This document shows, piece by piece, positions 9,531-18,836 of a DNA stretch of 64,000 bases. Position 1 is the stretch's first letter; each line of letters starts with the position of its first letter. The notes beneath the pieces are model-generated. The model ran no database searches and was not told the origin of the DNA. It was given only the letters and a program-made list of their open reading frames with translations. The translations under genes and the position numbers were made by a program. Source of the stretch: Leptospira jelokensis (lineage in GTDB: Bacteria; Spirochaetota; Leptospiria; Leptospirales; Leptospiraceae); the NCBI RefSeq assembly GCF_004769635.1, contig NZ_RQGH01000026.1:682001-746000 (forward strand), written 5' to 3'.

Positions 9531-9871
9531 ATCCCTCCGACCACTGTACATAAAGTAGAATAGAGAGAGAGGTAATTTGTTGCCTCTTTTTCTATCCGAA
9601 ATACTTCCTGGATGTTTCCAACACTTGCAGCAGCAGATATACTGGCATCACCTGTCACATAGAAAAAACCAATTCGTTTGAGACAAGATTTTCCAACTTT
9701 TAACGGTTGTTTGGGGAGAGGTCTTTCCGAAACTGCAAGAGTATAAGAAGCATAAAACAGTCCAGTTGGTCCAATGCCTTGGGGTTGTCCAAAATTAGCA
9801 CAGGAACTAAGAAAAAGAATTAGAAAGAAAATCGCACAATAAAATTGGAATTTGTCTACTAACGGTTTCAT
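9527..9871 (-). CDS. TRL-like family lipoprotein (second of pair)
   Basis: 114 residues from ATG 9871. Signal peptide with lipobox LSSC (Cys24), then a domain with the features I associate with TRL-like lipoproteins: a PTGLFYASYT segment, a KVGKSC motif and a GDASISAAA segment. Function is unknown. Its ATG overlaps the stop of the preceding gene in an ATGA arrangement, so the two are translationally coupled. It is paralogous in layout to that gene and closes the leftward envelope operon. Confidence 0.75.
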   Translation of the reverse strand: MKPLVDKFQFYCAIFFLILFLSSCANFGQPQGIGPTGLFYASYTLAVSERPLPKQPLKVGKSCLKRIGFFYVTGDASISAAASVGNIQEVFRIEKEATNYLSLYSTLCTVVGGI

Positions 9872-10191
9872 TCGTTGCCTGAAATTTCGACACATAAATT
9901 TGCATAAAGTCCAAGAACTGCGAAAGTAGTCCAATTGGTTTCAGTTACTGTTTGGATTTTGGACCTAGATTTTAGAAATTCAAAGGATGCATCTCCGTAG
10001 GATATGAATCCAAGGATAGAGTGTGCACAAGAAGTCACCCTCCTTTTGGAAGTTTCCCCCGTGCCATACATACCAATTTTTGTTTTGGTGAAGATTAGCC
10101 CTCTTGGTCCAAACCCAGGGGATGCGCAAGTTCCAAAGAGTAGGAATGATAGGATCAACAAACGGAAATGGAGATTTTTGAATTGCGACAA
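9868..10191 (-). CDS. TRL-like family lipoprotein (first of pair)
   Basis: 107 residues if started at TTG 10191; TTG 10197 is an alternative two codons earlier. The AAAGG sequence just upstream (around 10203-10199) is better spaced for 10191, and no ATG is available. Signal peptide with lipobox FGTC (Cys22), then GPRGLIFT, TSCAHSILGFISYGDAS and a C-terminal LGLYANLC segment, the same layout as its downstream neighbour. It lies 12 bases after the M1 aminopeptidase gene. Function unknown; probably a surface or periplasmic lipoprotein. Confidence 0.65.
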   Translation of the reverse strand: MSQFKNLHFRLLILSFLLFGTCASPGFGPRGLIFTKTKIGMYGTGETSKRRVTSCAHSILGFISYGDASFEFLKSRSKIQTVTETNWTTFAVLGLYANLCVEISGNE

Positions 10192-10203
10192 ATCCAATAA
10201 CCT

Positions 10204-12846
10204 TTACATCCCCATGATTTGTTTGTGTTTTTGTTTCATTTGGATGCACTTACCTTCTAAATCAATTTGTTTGAAGAGGGTTTTTTTCACAGGTGCAGGA
10301 AGTTTTGGATGGTTGCCTGTGAATTTCTTTAGAATGAGAAGTGTTTCATCGGTACAAAAGTCAGGAGCCATACTTTTTGCAAATGCATCCAAATAGTTTT
10401 CGTCATCCGTGTGTTGGAACTGATCCAAAGCATTAAAATACAAATCCAAAAATTGGAGTTGGATGTCTTTTTGGTATTCTGGAAAAAGTGAATAAGAGAC
10501 CACTCGTAATGTAGAAGTGGAGTACTCACTTGCTTTTGGATTCAGTAAAACTTGAATCCACTTTTCCTTTACCTTAGCATTTGGTTCTGCCGCTTCTGCC
10601 GCCAAACTAGCGTTCACACCTCGGCTCGAAGGATCTAATTTTTTTTCACGATCGATGATGGTTTGGATTTTGTTTCGGTCTTTTTCCAGTGAGCTTAGTT
10701 TTGTGATCATATTCCATCGAAGATCTTGGTCTACTTTGAATCCTGGGAAACTAAGTTTGTTTTCTAATACATCGTACAATCGTTTTTGACTTGGATCCGT
10801 AAACGTTGAATCGATAAGGGATAAAACCAAATACCTTTGTTCGTCAGATCCAGGTTTTACTTTTGATAATTCTTCCAATAAAAAGCTTTGCAGGGAGTCG
10901 ATGCCTTCGTTTCGTTTGGTTTCGGGAAACCAAAACCGGCTGGTGAAATAAGATGCACCGGTATCGCTTGTGAGCCGAGATAATATCCATCGTTTGATTT
11001 TTGTATCCGTTTCAGTTTTGTACAATCGAACAGCACTGTTTTTAAAATCATCGAATGTTAGATTTGCTAAAGTAACCTGTCTGAAATAGTCAGTCCACAA
11101 AATGAGTTTTCGCATTGGAACTTTATCATGTTCCAATACATATTCCAAATTTTCTAAATTTGTATTCGTCCATTTCCAAATGGCAAAGTCATGGTCATCC
11201 GAATTGATAAAAGCAAAGTCAGGGCAAGTGGTTAAGGGAATGATGGCTTCACTAGAACGACCAGAGTAAACAACTGGAAACTCTTCAAAACGTAAGGAAA
11301 GATTGGTTTTATCAAAAAAATAAATTCCTAAATTTGTTTTGTGGTCTCGGAATTTATTTTCGGGTCCTGGTGCTGATTGGATGATTTTTCCGTAAAGGTG
11401 GTTGTCTGCACAAATGGTTGTGAGTTCGATTTGGTTTGTACCTTTTGTTTCCAACCAATCCTTTGACCATTTTTTCATGGAGAAACCACTTACAAATTCG
11501 AGTTCCTTTAAAAAATCGGCGAGTGTTGAATTGGAGTAAGAATACTTACGTAAATAATTTTGAACTCCTTTTTGGAAACTGTCCTCACCGATAAAAAACA
11601 CCAACTGTTTTAAAACAGAAGCACCTTTTCCGTATGTGATCCCATCAAATTGAGTAAAGGCTTCTTCTGTATCGTTTACTTTTGCTTCGACAGGATGGTT
11701 TGTGCTAAAACTATCCTCTTCGTAGGCCCATTGTTTCATTTTTTCAAAAAAACTAATCCAAGTTTCTTGGAATTCAGAATTTTTTGATTGGGCCAAACTT
11801 GCCATATAGGTCGCAAAACTTTCGTTAAGCCAAAGACCATTCCACCATTTCATTGTGACAAGGTTTCCAAACCACATATGAGCCATTTCATGTAAAACAA
11901 CATCCGACAGATTTTCTCTTTGGGAACGAGTCATTGGTGAACGGGACACAAATCGTTCTGAAAATGTAACAGCTGCTACGTTTTCCATGGCACCAAAATT
12001 AAATTCGGGTACAATGATTTGGTCGTATTTTTCAAATGGATAAGGAATTCCAAAATAGGCATTAAAAAATACAAAACCTTCTTTTGTGAATGTAAACCAG
12101 TCTTTCGGATCAACATACTTAGCGAGCGATTTACGAACAAACAAACGAAGGGGAATGGACTCAAACTTGTCTTCCCATACTTGGTAAGGGCCTGCATGTA
12201 ATGAAAACACATAGGTTGAAATCTTTTTGGATTCAGGAAATTGGTGTAAGATTTCCTCTGGATTTTCTGTTTTACTTTGTAATGAGGCAAGGGTAGTGGA
12301 GATGACTTTCCAATTCTTTGGTGCTCTTACTTGGAGTTGGAACGTTGCTTTTAGATCGGGTTGGTCAAAACAAGGAAACATTTTATTCGCATGGAAAGCT
12401 TCAAATTGCGAATAGAGATACGTTTCTTTGTCATCGGGGTCGATGAATTTGTGTAATCCATTGCCTGTTTTCGCATAAGGAGTTTCAAACAGCACAGATA
12501 CTTTGTTGTTTCCAATCATCAGTTTGTCAGAAGGCAATTGGATGTGTCCATTTTTATACTCGAACCCGGAAAGGACTTCATCATTCATCACGATGGATTT
12601 TATTTCTCCTTGGAAATAATCCAAACGTAGGTCACGAATCCTTTTGCCAACAAAATGTATGTCTACTTTTCCCTTAAAACTTTCCTTAGTCGTCAATTGA
12701 ATATCTAAATTGTATTTTATGTTTTCGATTGTTTCGTAACGGGATTCTGCTTCTTGTAATGTTAAGTGGTACTTGGGCTTTGTCAATTGACAGTGTTGGA
12801 ATAAAATTAAGAATCCTATTGTGAGAATGGTGAGTGTTTGTTTCAT
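10204..12846 (-). CDS. M1 family aminopeptidase, lipoprotein
   Basis: 880 residues, the usual size of an M1 aminopeptidase. It begins with a lipoprotein signal, lipobox LFQHC (Cys19), so it acts in the periplasm or on the outer membrane rather than in the cytosol like PepN. Catalytic features are intact: GAMEN at 285-289, HEMAH at 319-323 with the third zinc ligand Glu342 in WLNESF. The C-terminal half is the helical ERAP1-like region. It likely trims N-terminal residues from imported or envelope peptides. It sits 13 bases downstream of the amidase gene and 12 upstream of the TRL-like pair. Confidence 0.93.
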   Translation of the reverse strand: MKQTLTILTIGFLILFQHCQLTKPKYHLTLQEAESRYETIENIKYNLDIQLTTKESFKGKVDIHFVGKRIRDLRLDYFQGEIKSIVMNDEVLSGFEYKNGHIQLPSDKLMIGNNKVSVLFETPYAKTGNGLHKFIDPDDKETYLYSQFEAFHANKMFPCFDQPDLKATFQLQVRAPKNWKVISTTLASLQSKTENPEEILHQFPESKKISTYVFSLHAGPYQVWEDKFESIPLRLFVRKSLAKYVDPKDWFTFTKEGFVFFNAYFGIPYPFEKYDQIIVPEFNFGAMENVAAVTFSERFVSRSPMTRSQRENLSDVVLHEMAHMWFGNLVTMKWWNGLWLNESFATYMASLAQSKNSEFQETWISFFEKMKQWAYEEDSFSTNHPVEAKVNDTEEAFTQFDGITYGKGASVLKQLVFFIGEDSFQKGVQNYLRKYSYSNSTLADFLKELEFVSGFSMKKWSKDWLETKGTNQIELTTICADNHLYGKIIQSAPGPENKFRDHKTNLGIYFFDKTNLSLRFEEFPVVYSGRSSEAIIPLTTCPDFAFINSDDHDFAIWKWTNTNLENLEYVLEHDKVPMRKLILWTDYFRQVTLANLTFDDFKNSAVRLYKTETDTKIKRWILSRLTSDTGASYFTSRFWFPETKRNEGIDSLQSFLLEELSKVKPGSDEQRYLVLSLIDSTFTDPSQKRLYDVLENKLSFPGFKVDQDLRWNMITKLSSLEKDRNKIQTIIDREKKLDPSSRGVNASLAAEAAEPNAKVKEKWIQVLLNPKASEYSTSTLRVVSYSLFPEYQKDIQLQFLDLYFNALDQFQHTDDENYLDAFAKSMAPDFCTDETLLILKKFTGNHPKLPAPVKKTLFKQIDLEGKCIQMKQKHKQIMGM

Positions 12847-12859
12847 AAAATCTTCCTAA

Positions 12860-14239
12860 TTATGGTTGAAAATTGCGGTACAATATGGCCCAGTCCATGG
12901 TCCTTCGATTTTTCCATTCTGGTTCGGGAAAGTATTTTCCACCAATCGAATTTAAAATGAGTTCCATATATTCTTCCCCAGGATCAAAATCCTTTGCATT
13001 GAGAAAGATTGATCCACCCCATTTTTTTTTGGCTTGGGTATGACTGAAAACTCCACTTAAGTCTTCCAACTTTTCATTGGACAAAGGTATTTTGTATTTG
13101 GTTGTCAGTTCTAGGACTAAGTCTTTTACTTTTTGGATTTGTTCTGGTTGTTTTAATAATTCTTCCGTGTCTTTTGCTACAATTTCGATTTGGATACAAT
13201 TGTCATTGGTACCTGTAGCAGCGGCCGCGCGGTCTTCGATCACATCTACGAGTTGGTAGGCTTTTCCATTGGAATCAATCATGATGGAAGCAGTAAGATT
13301 CCTTGCTTCCAAGGTGCGAAGTGATTTAAAGTATTCAGAGATAGCGGTGTAGTGGAGGACCACACAACTAGGTTTGATTTTCCCACGGAAGGTGTACTTC
13401 ACTCGGTAATCTTCTGGAGTGAAACCTTTCTCTGTTTTTTCCAAATGATTGAAGATCACTTTTTCCGCTTTGGTGATGCCACGACCATTTGTTGGATGGA
13501 ATGAATCCTTAAGTAAGTCTTTGTTTTCTTTTTTTAAAACCCAACCTGTGACAAACCTGTCTTTCCAATCATCTTCTTCATAAAACTTTCCACCAATGTT
13601 CGAAAGGATTTGGTTGAGTGTTAGCTCACTTCCACAAGAAGAAAAATCGACAAACCCACCAAACCTACGTTTTGCTTGGTTGTGAGTGAAAATTCCTTTT
13701 TTGGAAATGATATCATAATTGGTTTTGGGAATGTAGAGGTCTTCGGCCAATGCATCGATGGTATTTTGCAAAACTTCTGTTTGTTTTTTTTGATTGTAGA
13801 GAGTCTCTTGAGTCCCTTCGTAAACAATGTGGATGGCTTCCGTATCAATTCCTGGTGCAGCCGTCCATTCCCTTGTTAAAAAATTGGGATCACCATAAAT
13901 GGTTCCATTGCTATCGATATAAATATGAAATAGAAATTGGTTCTCCACCGATAAACGAAAGAAATCTGCAAACTTCCGTTTGCCAGAATTGTGGAGGATG
14001 ATGGCAGAGATGGACTTTGGGTCTCTTGGTTTCGCTATTTTTTGCCATTGGATCTGTCGTATCCCTTCTACTTCGCTAAAAGGAATTAAATTGGGAACTT
14101 GGATCTTCGCATAGTTTGGAGTCCTTACAAAAAAACGAGTACATCCTGTGAAAATAAGGAAAATGAGTGATATTTTTACAAGATTCTGACACAATGGGTT
14201 CAAATCTAACCGAAGGAAATGAGATTTGGAGCCGCACAC
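12860..14239 (-). CDS. Tandem-domain N-acetylmuramoyl-L-alanine amidase, probable lipoprotein
   Basis: About 459 residues if started at GTG 14239, which has AGGA nearby. TTG at 14203 would give a tidy lipoprotein signal ending in IFTGC but lacks a ribosome site; the reading frame also continues further upstream to 14431, over the divergent gene. Two amidase_2/PGRP-like domains lie in tandem. Both keep the first His (LHNS; LHYT) and the second His (FTHNQAK; FSHTQAK). The third zinc ligand appears to be Cys in copy one (SSCGSE) and Asp in copy two (DFDPGEE). It probably cleaves the muramyl-peptide bond of peptidoglycan. First gene of the leftward envelope operon. Confidence 0.8.
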   Translation of the reverse strand: MCGSKSHFLRLDLNPLCQNLVKISLIFLIFTGCTRFFVRTPNYAKIQVPNLIPFSEVEGIRQIQWQKIAKPRDPKSISAIILHNSGKRKFADFFRLSVENQFLFHIYIDSNGTIYGDPNFLTREWTAAPGIDTEAIHIVYEGTQETLYNQKKQTEVLQNTIDALAEDLYIPKTNYDIISKKGIFTHNQAKRRFGGFVDFSSCGSELTLNQILSNIGGKFYEEDDWKDRFVTGWVLKKENKDLLKDSFHPTNGRGITKAEKVIFNHLEKTEKGFTPEDYRVKYTFRGKIKPSCVVLHYTAISEYFKSLRTLEARNLTASIMIDSNGKAYQLVDVIEDRAAAATGTNDNCIQIEIVAKDTEELLKQPEQIQKVKDLVLELTTKYKIPLSNEKLEDLSGVFSHTQAKKKWGGSIFLNAKDFDPGEEYMELILNSIGGKYFPEPEWKNRRTMDWAILYRNFQP

Positions 14240-14732
14240 ACCATTCCTACTTTCACGAAATCGTTTCTTAAAATTTTCGCTCAAATGTTTTGCCTTAACT
14301 GCTGTATCCATACAGGGAGTGAATTGTGGTCCAGGAGTGAACACTCCCACTCTTCGGGGAATTTCTCCAGAACAATACCATAGTTTTCGCAGTTTGCAAG
14401 AAGTCTTCTTACATGACAATCCCATTCCCAATTTTGATTTGGGACTTGCCTTAGATAATTATGTATATGGTCATCCCTATCCGATTGAAACAGAGAGCGT
14501 TATACAGCTGTTAGCCAGTGTGCCTTCCTCAATCTTGGCTGCGATAGCTCTTGATTTTTCCTTCACACCGATAGTCAAACTTCCACCAGAAGAACGTATC
14601 AAACGATTACACGAATGGAAACATTCTTCACTTGGAATCAAACGTGGTGTGTATGCCATCTTAAGACAAATTTCATTTTTCCTTCTCAGTTCCGACAAAG
14701 AGTACCAAAAATTTGTCGGTTATACCCTATAA
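14226..14732 (+). CDS. Small exported protein preceding a GMC oxidoreductase
   Basis: 168 residues from TTG 14226, supported by AAGGA at 14213-14217 with good spacing; the frame is closed just upstream. The N-terminus reads SRNRFLKF before a hydrophobic stretch and ends in VNC, which looks like a Tat-type signal variant (RNR in place of RR) with a lipobox. The rest is helical, without a recognised motif. Position and size suggest the small subunit of a membrane-bound dehydrogenase (compare gluconate 2-dehydrogenase subunit 3), but that is inference from context. It lies 10 bases upstream of the GMC gene. Confidence 0.65.
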   Translation: MEPHTPFLLSRNRFLKFSLKCFALTAVSIQGVNCGPGVNTPTLRGISPEQYHSFRSLQEVFLHDNPIPNFDLGLALDNYVYGHPYPIETESVIQLLASVPSSILAAIALDFSFTPIVKLPPEERIKRLHEWKHSSLGIKRGVYAILRQISFFLLSSDKEYQKFVGYTL

Positions 14733-14742
14733 GGCGGACAAC

Positions 14743-16350
14743 ATGGGAATTCCTACATTTAACGAAAAAATCATCACTCCAAAAAAACACGCAGACACGA
14801 TCAAAACCCACCAAATCAAAAATGGAAAATGGGAACTCACAGCTGATGTTGTGATCATAGGATCTGGTGCTGGCGGTGCCGTAGCGGCTAGAGAACTTGC
14901 ATCCAATGGATGGAGGGTAGTCTTAATCGAAGAAGGGAGTTATTTCACTCCTGCACAATTTAGTTCAGACGAATTTTTGTCGCAAGCAAGGCTTTACCGA
15001 GACGCTGGGTTCATTGTTACCGAAGAACAAACGTTATCGATTTTACAAGGGAAGTCAATTGGTGGTTCGACCACAGTCAATTGGCAAACATCTTTGTACC
15101 CACCTGATTATGTGACCAATGAGTGGAGTGAACGATTTGGATGGCAAGGGTATTCAAGAGAAGAAATGGATCCCTATGTTTCCGAAGTTCACGAAAGATT
15201 GGGAGTGCACGAAGTTCCAGATAACTTAATCAATGCGAACAATAATGTATTACGTGTGGGTGGGAAAAAAATTGGACTCACACCACAAGTTTTACGTAAC
15301 AATAATCGGGGATGCATTGGTCTTGGTCGTTGCGGACTCGGATGTCCGATCAATGCAAAACAATCCACATTCCTTACTTGGATCCCCGATGCCATTGAAG
15401 CAGGTGCAACCGTTGTTTCCAATATGCGGGCAGTAAAAATCCGTGATGGAAAAATCAAAACGGTTGTTGCGGAGTTTACTCCAGATGCTTATGAAAAGGC
15501 ACCAAACGAAATCATAGAAACAATGGAGATCAAAGCACCAGTTGTCATTGTGAGTGCTGGTGCCATTGAAGGTCCTGCCCTTTTGCAAAGGAGTGGGATT
15601 GGGAATGGTTGGGTGGGAAGGAATTTAAAAGTCCATCCAACTTCGACCATCTTTGGTAAGTTTGATTCCGAAATCAAAATGTTCCAAGGACCACCACAGT
15701 CCATTGTGATCAAAGATGGACATAACCAAAATGGAACTGGTTATGGGTATTGGTTAGAAGCGGCTCCTTATAGACCAACACTTGCTTCCTCATTGGTTCC
15801 CTTTTACGGCAAACAACAGTTTGATGTCATGAAGGATTATACCAAATACAATGCAGGCATTGTTCTCGTTCGGGATGGTGCGGATGGCGAAGCAAACGCC
15901 AGTGTGAAGTACAGTCTTGGAAGACGAAAGGTTTACTTTGAGCTCACCCCAACAGATGGAATGAATATGCTAAAAGGATTAAAGGCTTTGGCGGAAGTAA
16001 CCGTTGCAGCAGGTGCCAAAGAATTGATATTCCCTTTCACTCGGTTTACAGAACCATACAAGGTTACAGGGAACGATAACTTTGATTGGATCTTAAAAGA
16101 AAGCACAAGGCCCGGAGATCTATCAGTGGGATCGGCCCACCCGCATGGTTCCATCCAGTCAGCAAATGATCCTGAGAAGGGAGCAGTTGATTTAAATTTG
16201 GAAATTTATGGTCATAAAAACATATTTGTCATGGATGCCTCAGTTTACCCTACAGGACTTTCGGTGAACCCACAAATAACGACGATGAGTATCGTTCTCA
16301 GAGCATCGCGTAATTTAGCGGCACAGAAAGAAGAAAGAACGAAGGTCTAA
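14743..16350 (+). CDS. GMC family FAD-dependent oxidoreductase
   Basis: 535 residues from ATG 14743, which has AAGGCGG upstream. The Rossmann FAD motif (IIGSGAGGAVAARE) sits near residue 40, and the second GMC signature (VVSAGAIEGPALLQRSGIG region) is in the middle. The C-terminal catalytic block has HPHG and the VNPQITTM ending, so the active-site His and Asn appear present. A cysteine cluster (GCIGLGRCGLGC) occurs around residue 190, as in some choline/gluconate-dehydrogenase-like GMC proteins. Substrate unknown, probably an alcohol or sterol. No signal peptide of its own, so it may be co-exported with the preceding small protein. Confidence 0.9.
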   Translation: MGIPTFNEKIITPKKHADTIKTHQIKNGKWELTADVVIIGSGAGGAVAARELASNGWRVVLIEEGSYFTPAQFSSDEFLSQARLYRDAGFIVTEEQTLSILQGKSIGGSTTVNWQTSLYPPDYVTNEWSERFGWQGYSREEMDPYVSEVHERLGVHEVPDNLINANNNVLRVGGKKIGLTPQVLRNNNRGCIGLGRCGLGCPINAKQSTFLTWIPDAIEAGATVVSNMRAVKIRDGKIKTVVAEFTPDAYEKAPNEIIETMEIKAPVVIVSAGAIEGPALLQRSGIGNGWVGRNLKVHPTSTIFGKFDSEIKMFQGPPQSIVIKDGHNQNGTGYGYWLEAAPYRPTLASSLVPFYGKQQFDVMKDYTKYNAGIVLVRDGADGEANASVKYSLGRRKVYFELTPTDGMNMLKGLKALAEVTVAAGAKELIFPFTRFTEPYKVTGNDNFDWILKESTRPGDLSVGSAHPHGSIQSANDPEKGAVDLNLEIYGHKNIFVMDASVYPTGLSVNPQITTMSIVLRASRNLAAQKEERTKV

Positions 16351-16403
16351 CTTTTTTCCAAAAATCCCTTTCATTCCCATGGGTTCCAACTAGTTTGGAA
16401 TCC

Positions 16404-17978
16404 GTGCGGAAATATCTTTCCTTTCTATTCACTTTTGTCATCTTTCATACTACAGCCTTCGCTATCGATAGCGATGCAATGAAAGAAGGAAAAAAGGCTT
16501 TTTCTAAAAAAGCATACGGCGAAGCCATTAAAAAATTTATGAAACACGCCGACTCACACCCGCAAGACGGTGAGGCATATATGTATTTGGGGTATATCTA
16601 CGAATACAAAAAAGATTATCCAAAATCCATTCAAAATTTTCGTAGAGCTGCCGATTTGGACTTAGATAAAGACCAAAGGAAAACTGTTTTATTGAAGTTG
16701 GCGTTATTTTTTAATTACCACCAAGATTGGAATTTATCTGCTACATATGCTTCTCGTTATTTAAAGTATGATCCTAAAAACGAAGAAGTACAAAAAATTT
16801 ATAACCGAGCTGTAGGAAACAAAGGAAACCCTTCTTCTACAACTCAAACATATTCTCAACCAACAAAAATAGAACCGAAACACGAGACAAAACAAACAGA
16901 TTCGAAGCAAACTGATTCCAAAAAAGATCCAATCAAAAAAGTGGACGAACCTGGAGAAGACAAAGAGACCACAAAACCAAGTGAGTCTTACGAACAAATA
17001 TTGGCAAACCAACCCAATTTGGAAGATGTACGTTGGGATTATGTTCTCGCACTTTTTGATGAAAAAAAATACGATAAAGCAGAATCGAATTTAAACCTTC
17101 TCATTGAAAAAAATCCAACACGATCCAGATACCATTACAAAATGGGAATCATTAAACTTAGGTTAGATGAACCTAAGGCGGCCATTGAATCTTTTGAAAG
17201 AGCGAAAAAAAATCCATTTTCAAAGGATACAAATGTGTTTTTGTATTATGTTTATTTGAATGAGGGAATTGCTTACCAAAAATTAGCAGAAATTGACAAA
17301 GCGGAATCATCCTTCCAAGAAGCATTCAAACAAGTCCAAAAGGACACACCACTCCTTGCCTTAGCACGATTGTATGAACAAAAATCGGATTGGGAAAAAT
17401 GCATTCAGTCTTCTGACAAAGCCCTTTCCTTCAATCCAAACCAAGTGGAATCCCATATGTTTCGTTTTGTTTGTATGTTTGAGGCTGGAAACAAAACTAA
17501 AAAATTTGAATCGAGTTTTGCCAAATATTCCGAATTCATCAAAACCAAATTCCCAGACCCAACACAAACTCCCGAAAAGTTTCAGGTTGGATTTTTAAAA
17601 TTAGCCCGCAAATATACCGAAAACAATGCCTTCGATATGGCCGATTCCTACTTTGCAGTTTTAGAAAAAGACCAAACCATTTCCACGGGTCGTGAGTATT
17701 TGTTCTATCGAGGAAGAAATTATTTCTATGGTGGAAAAATTGATTTGGCCATTCCATATTTGCAAAAAACAACTGGGTCCTCTGCAGCTCATTACCTACT
17801 TGCCCGTTGTTATGCGAAAAAAAATGACATCACCAAAACGAAAGAAGAGTTCCAATTGGCGGCCGAATTAAAACCTGAATACTGGACTTCTGCGAGTTTA
17901 GAAAAAGATTTTAAAGAAGTTTGGAAAGACATTTCCTTCCAAGAATTTTTGAGAACAAAAGCAGGGAAAGTTCCTTAG
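16404..17978 (+). CDS. Periplasmic tetratricopeptide-repeat protein
   Basis: 524 residues from GTG 16404, which is preceded by GGA; TTG 16395 would add three residues. Signal peptide ends at about TAFA. Several TPR units follow: a first set at about residues 25-135, a low-complexity Lys/Gln/Thr-rich linker (about 140-200), then further TPRs to the C-terminus. TPR proteins act as protein-protein scaffolds; the partner here is unknown. Followed by a probable intrinsic terminator. Confidence 0.85.
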   Translation: MRKYLSFLFTFVIFHTTAFAIDSDAMKEGKKAFSKKAYGEAIKKFMKHADSHPQDGEAYMYLGYIYEYKKDYPKSIQNFRRAADLDLDKDQRKTVLLKLALFFNYHQDWNLSATYASRYLKYDPKNEEVQKIYNRAVGNKGNPSSTTQTYSQPTKIEPKHETKQTDSKQTDSKKDPIKKVDEPGEDKETTKPSESYEQILANQPNLEDVRWDYVLALFDEKKYDKAESNLNLLIEKNPTRSRYHYKMGIIKLRLDEPKAAIESFERAKKNPFSKDTNVFLYYVYLNEGIAYQKLAEIDKAESSFQEAFKQVQKDTPLLALARLYEQKSDWEKCIQSSDKALSFNPNQVESHMFRFVCMFEAGNKTKKFESSFAKYSEFIKTKFPDPTQTPEKFQVGFLKLARKYTENNAFDMADSYFAVLEKDQTISTGREYLFYRGRNYFYGGKIDLAIPYLQKTTGSSAAHYLLARCYAKKNDITKTKEEFQLAAELKPEYWTSASLEKDFKEVWKDISFQEFLRTKAGKVP

Positions 17979-18042
17979 GTTCAAAATTCTTGTAACGATA
18001 GTACTGAGATAACTCTTTACAAGATGTATGATTTCAAATTTT

Positions 18043-18091
18043 GGCAGAGAAATTTTTCGTTAGAGACAATGGTTTCAACTCTGCCTTTTTT
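18043..18091 (+). terminator. Probable intrinsic terminator of the TPR gene
   Basis: GGCAGAG (18043-18049) pairs with CTCTGCC (18079-18085), followed at once by TTTTTT (18086-18091). The loop is long (29 bases). It lies 65 bases after the TPR stop codon and shortly before the 3' end of the convergent aroD gene. Confidence 0.55.
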
Positions 18092-18114
18092 CGGATTTTT
18101 AACCACTCTCCCGA

Positions 18115-18831
18115 TCAATCTTCTTTCGATTCTTTGGCCGATTGTGGACTTTTGAAAAGGTCTGCTCGCATTTTTTTAAACGTATCCACCGAAATTTGAC
18201 CAGGGGCTTTTGGTTCACCGAGAGTCATATAAGTGAATGACGAATTGAATTTGTCGCCAAACACACGGGAAATGATTCCAAGCTCTCCCATACAAATTCC
18301 AATCATAGTATGTGTTTTGGAAAGAAGTTTGATATCGTTTAAAAAATCAGCAGTTTCCTCGATGTTTTCTGGAGTGATGGCAAATTTATAAATCGGATTT
18401 TTTTTCTTAACGGGTTTTGACTTAGCAATGAATTGGTTCATTTCATTAGCTAAAATTGATTTTTTAAACGAATGATAAGAATAAATGATTCGGTAGTTCA
18501 AAGTTTCGTAATTTCGAAAAATTGTATCTTCACGATTAAGTTCAATATCCAAATAATTTGCATTGTCATTAAAATCTTTGATGATCCCTTCCACATCCTC
18601 TGGGAAAAGTTTCACGTAAGAGCGAACACTGCTATCTTCTGCTCGCCGGTAAGTGAAAAGGACAGGAAGACCGAGTGCCTTGATCTTTTTTTTCATCTCT
18701 TTTTGGATGTAATTTCTAGAAAATAAATCCAATCGGACTTCAATCACATCTACATCTTTTACATCTTTTTTTTGTAAATGGCGTAGTTCGTCTTCACCTA
18801 CAGAAGCAACAATTTTATAGGAATCTGGCAT
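18115..18831 (-). CDS. aroD: Type I 3-dehydroquinate dehydratase
   Basis: 238 residues, typical for type I dehydroquinases. It converts 3-dehydroquinate to 3-dehydroshikimate, the third step of the shikimate pathway, in the cytosol. Conserved features are present: EVRLDLF near 31-37, TYRR near 60-63, catalytic His120 (SYHSF), the Schiff-base Lys149 (YKFA), Arg189 (ISRVFG) and Gln212 (APGQIS). It is the last gene of a leftward operon, five bases after kpsF. The operon's first gene is divergent from aroC, which acts four steps later in the same pathway. Confidence 0.94.
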   Translation of the reverse strand: MPDSYKIVASVGEDELRHLQKKDVKDVDVIEVRLDLFSRNYIQKEMKKKIKALGLPVLFTYRRAEDSSVRSYVKLFPEDVEGIIKDFNDNANYLDIELNREDTIFRNYETLNYRIIYSYHSFKKSILANEMNQFIAKSKPVKKKNPIYKFAITPENIEETADFLNDIKLLSKTHTMIGICMGELGIISRVFGDKFNSSFTYMTLGEPKAPGQISVDTFKKMRADLFKSPQSAKESKED

Positions 18832-18836
18832 TGTCT

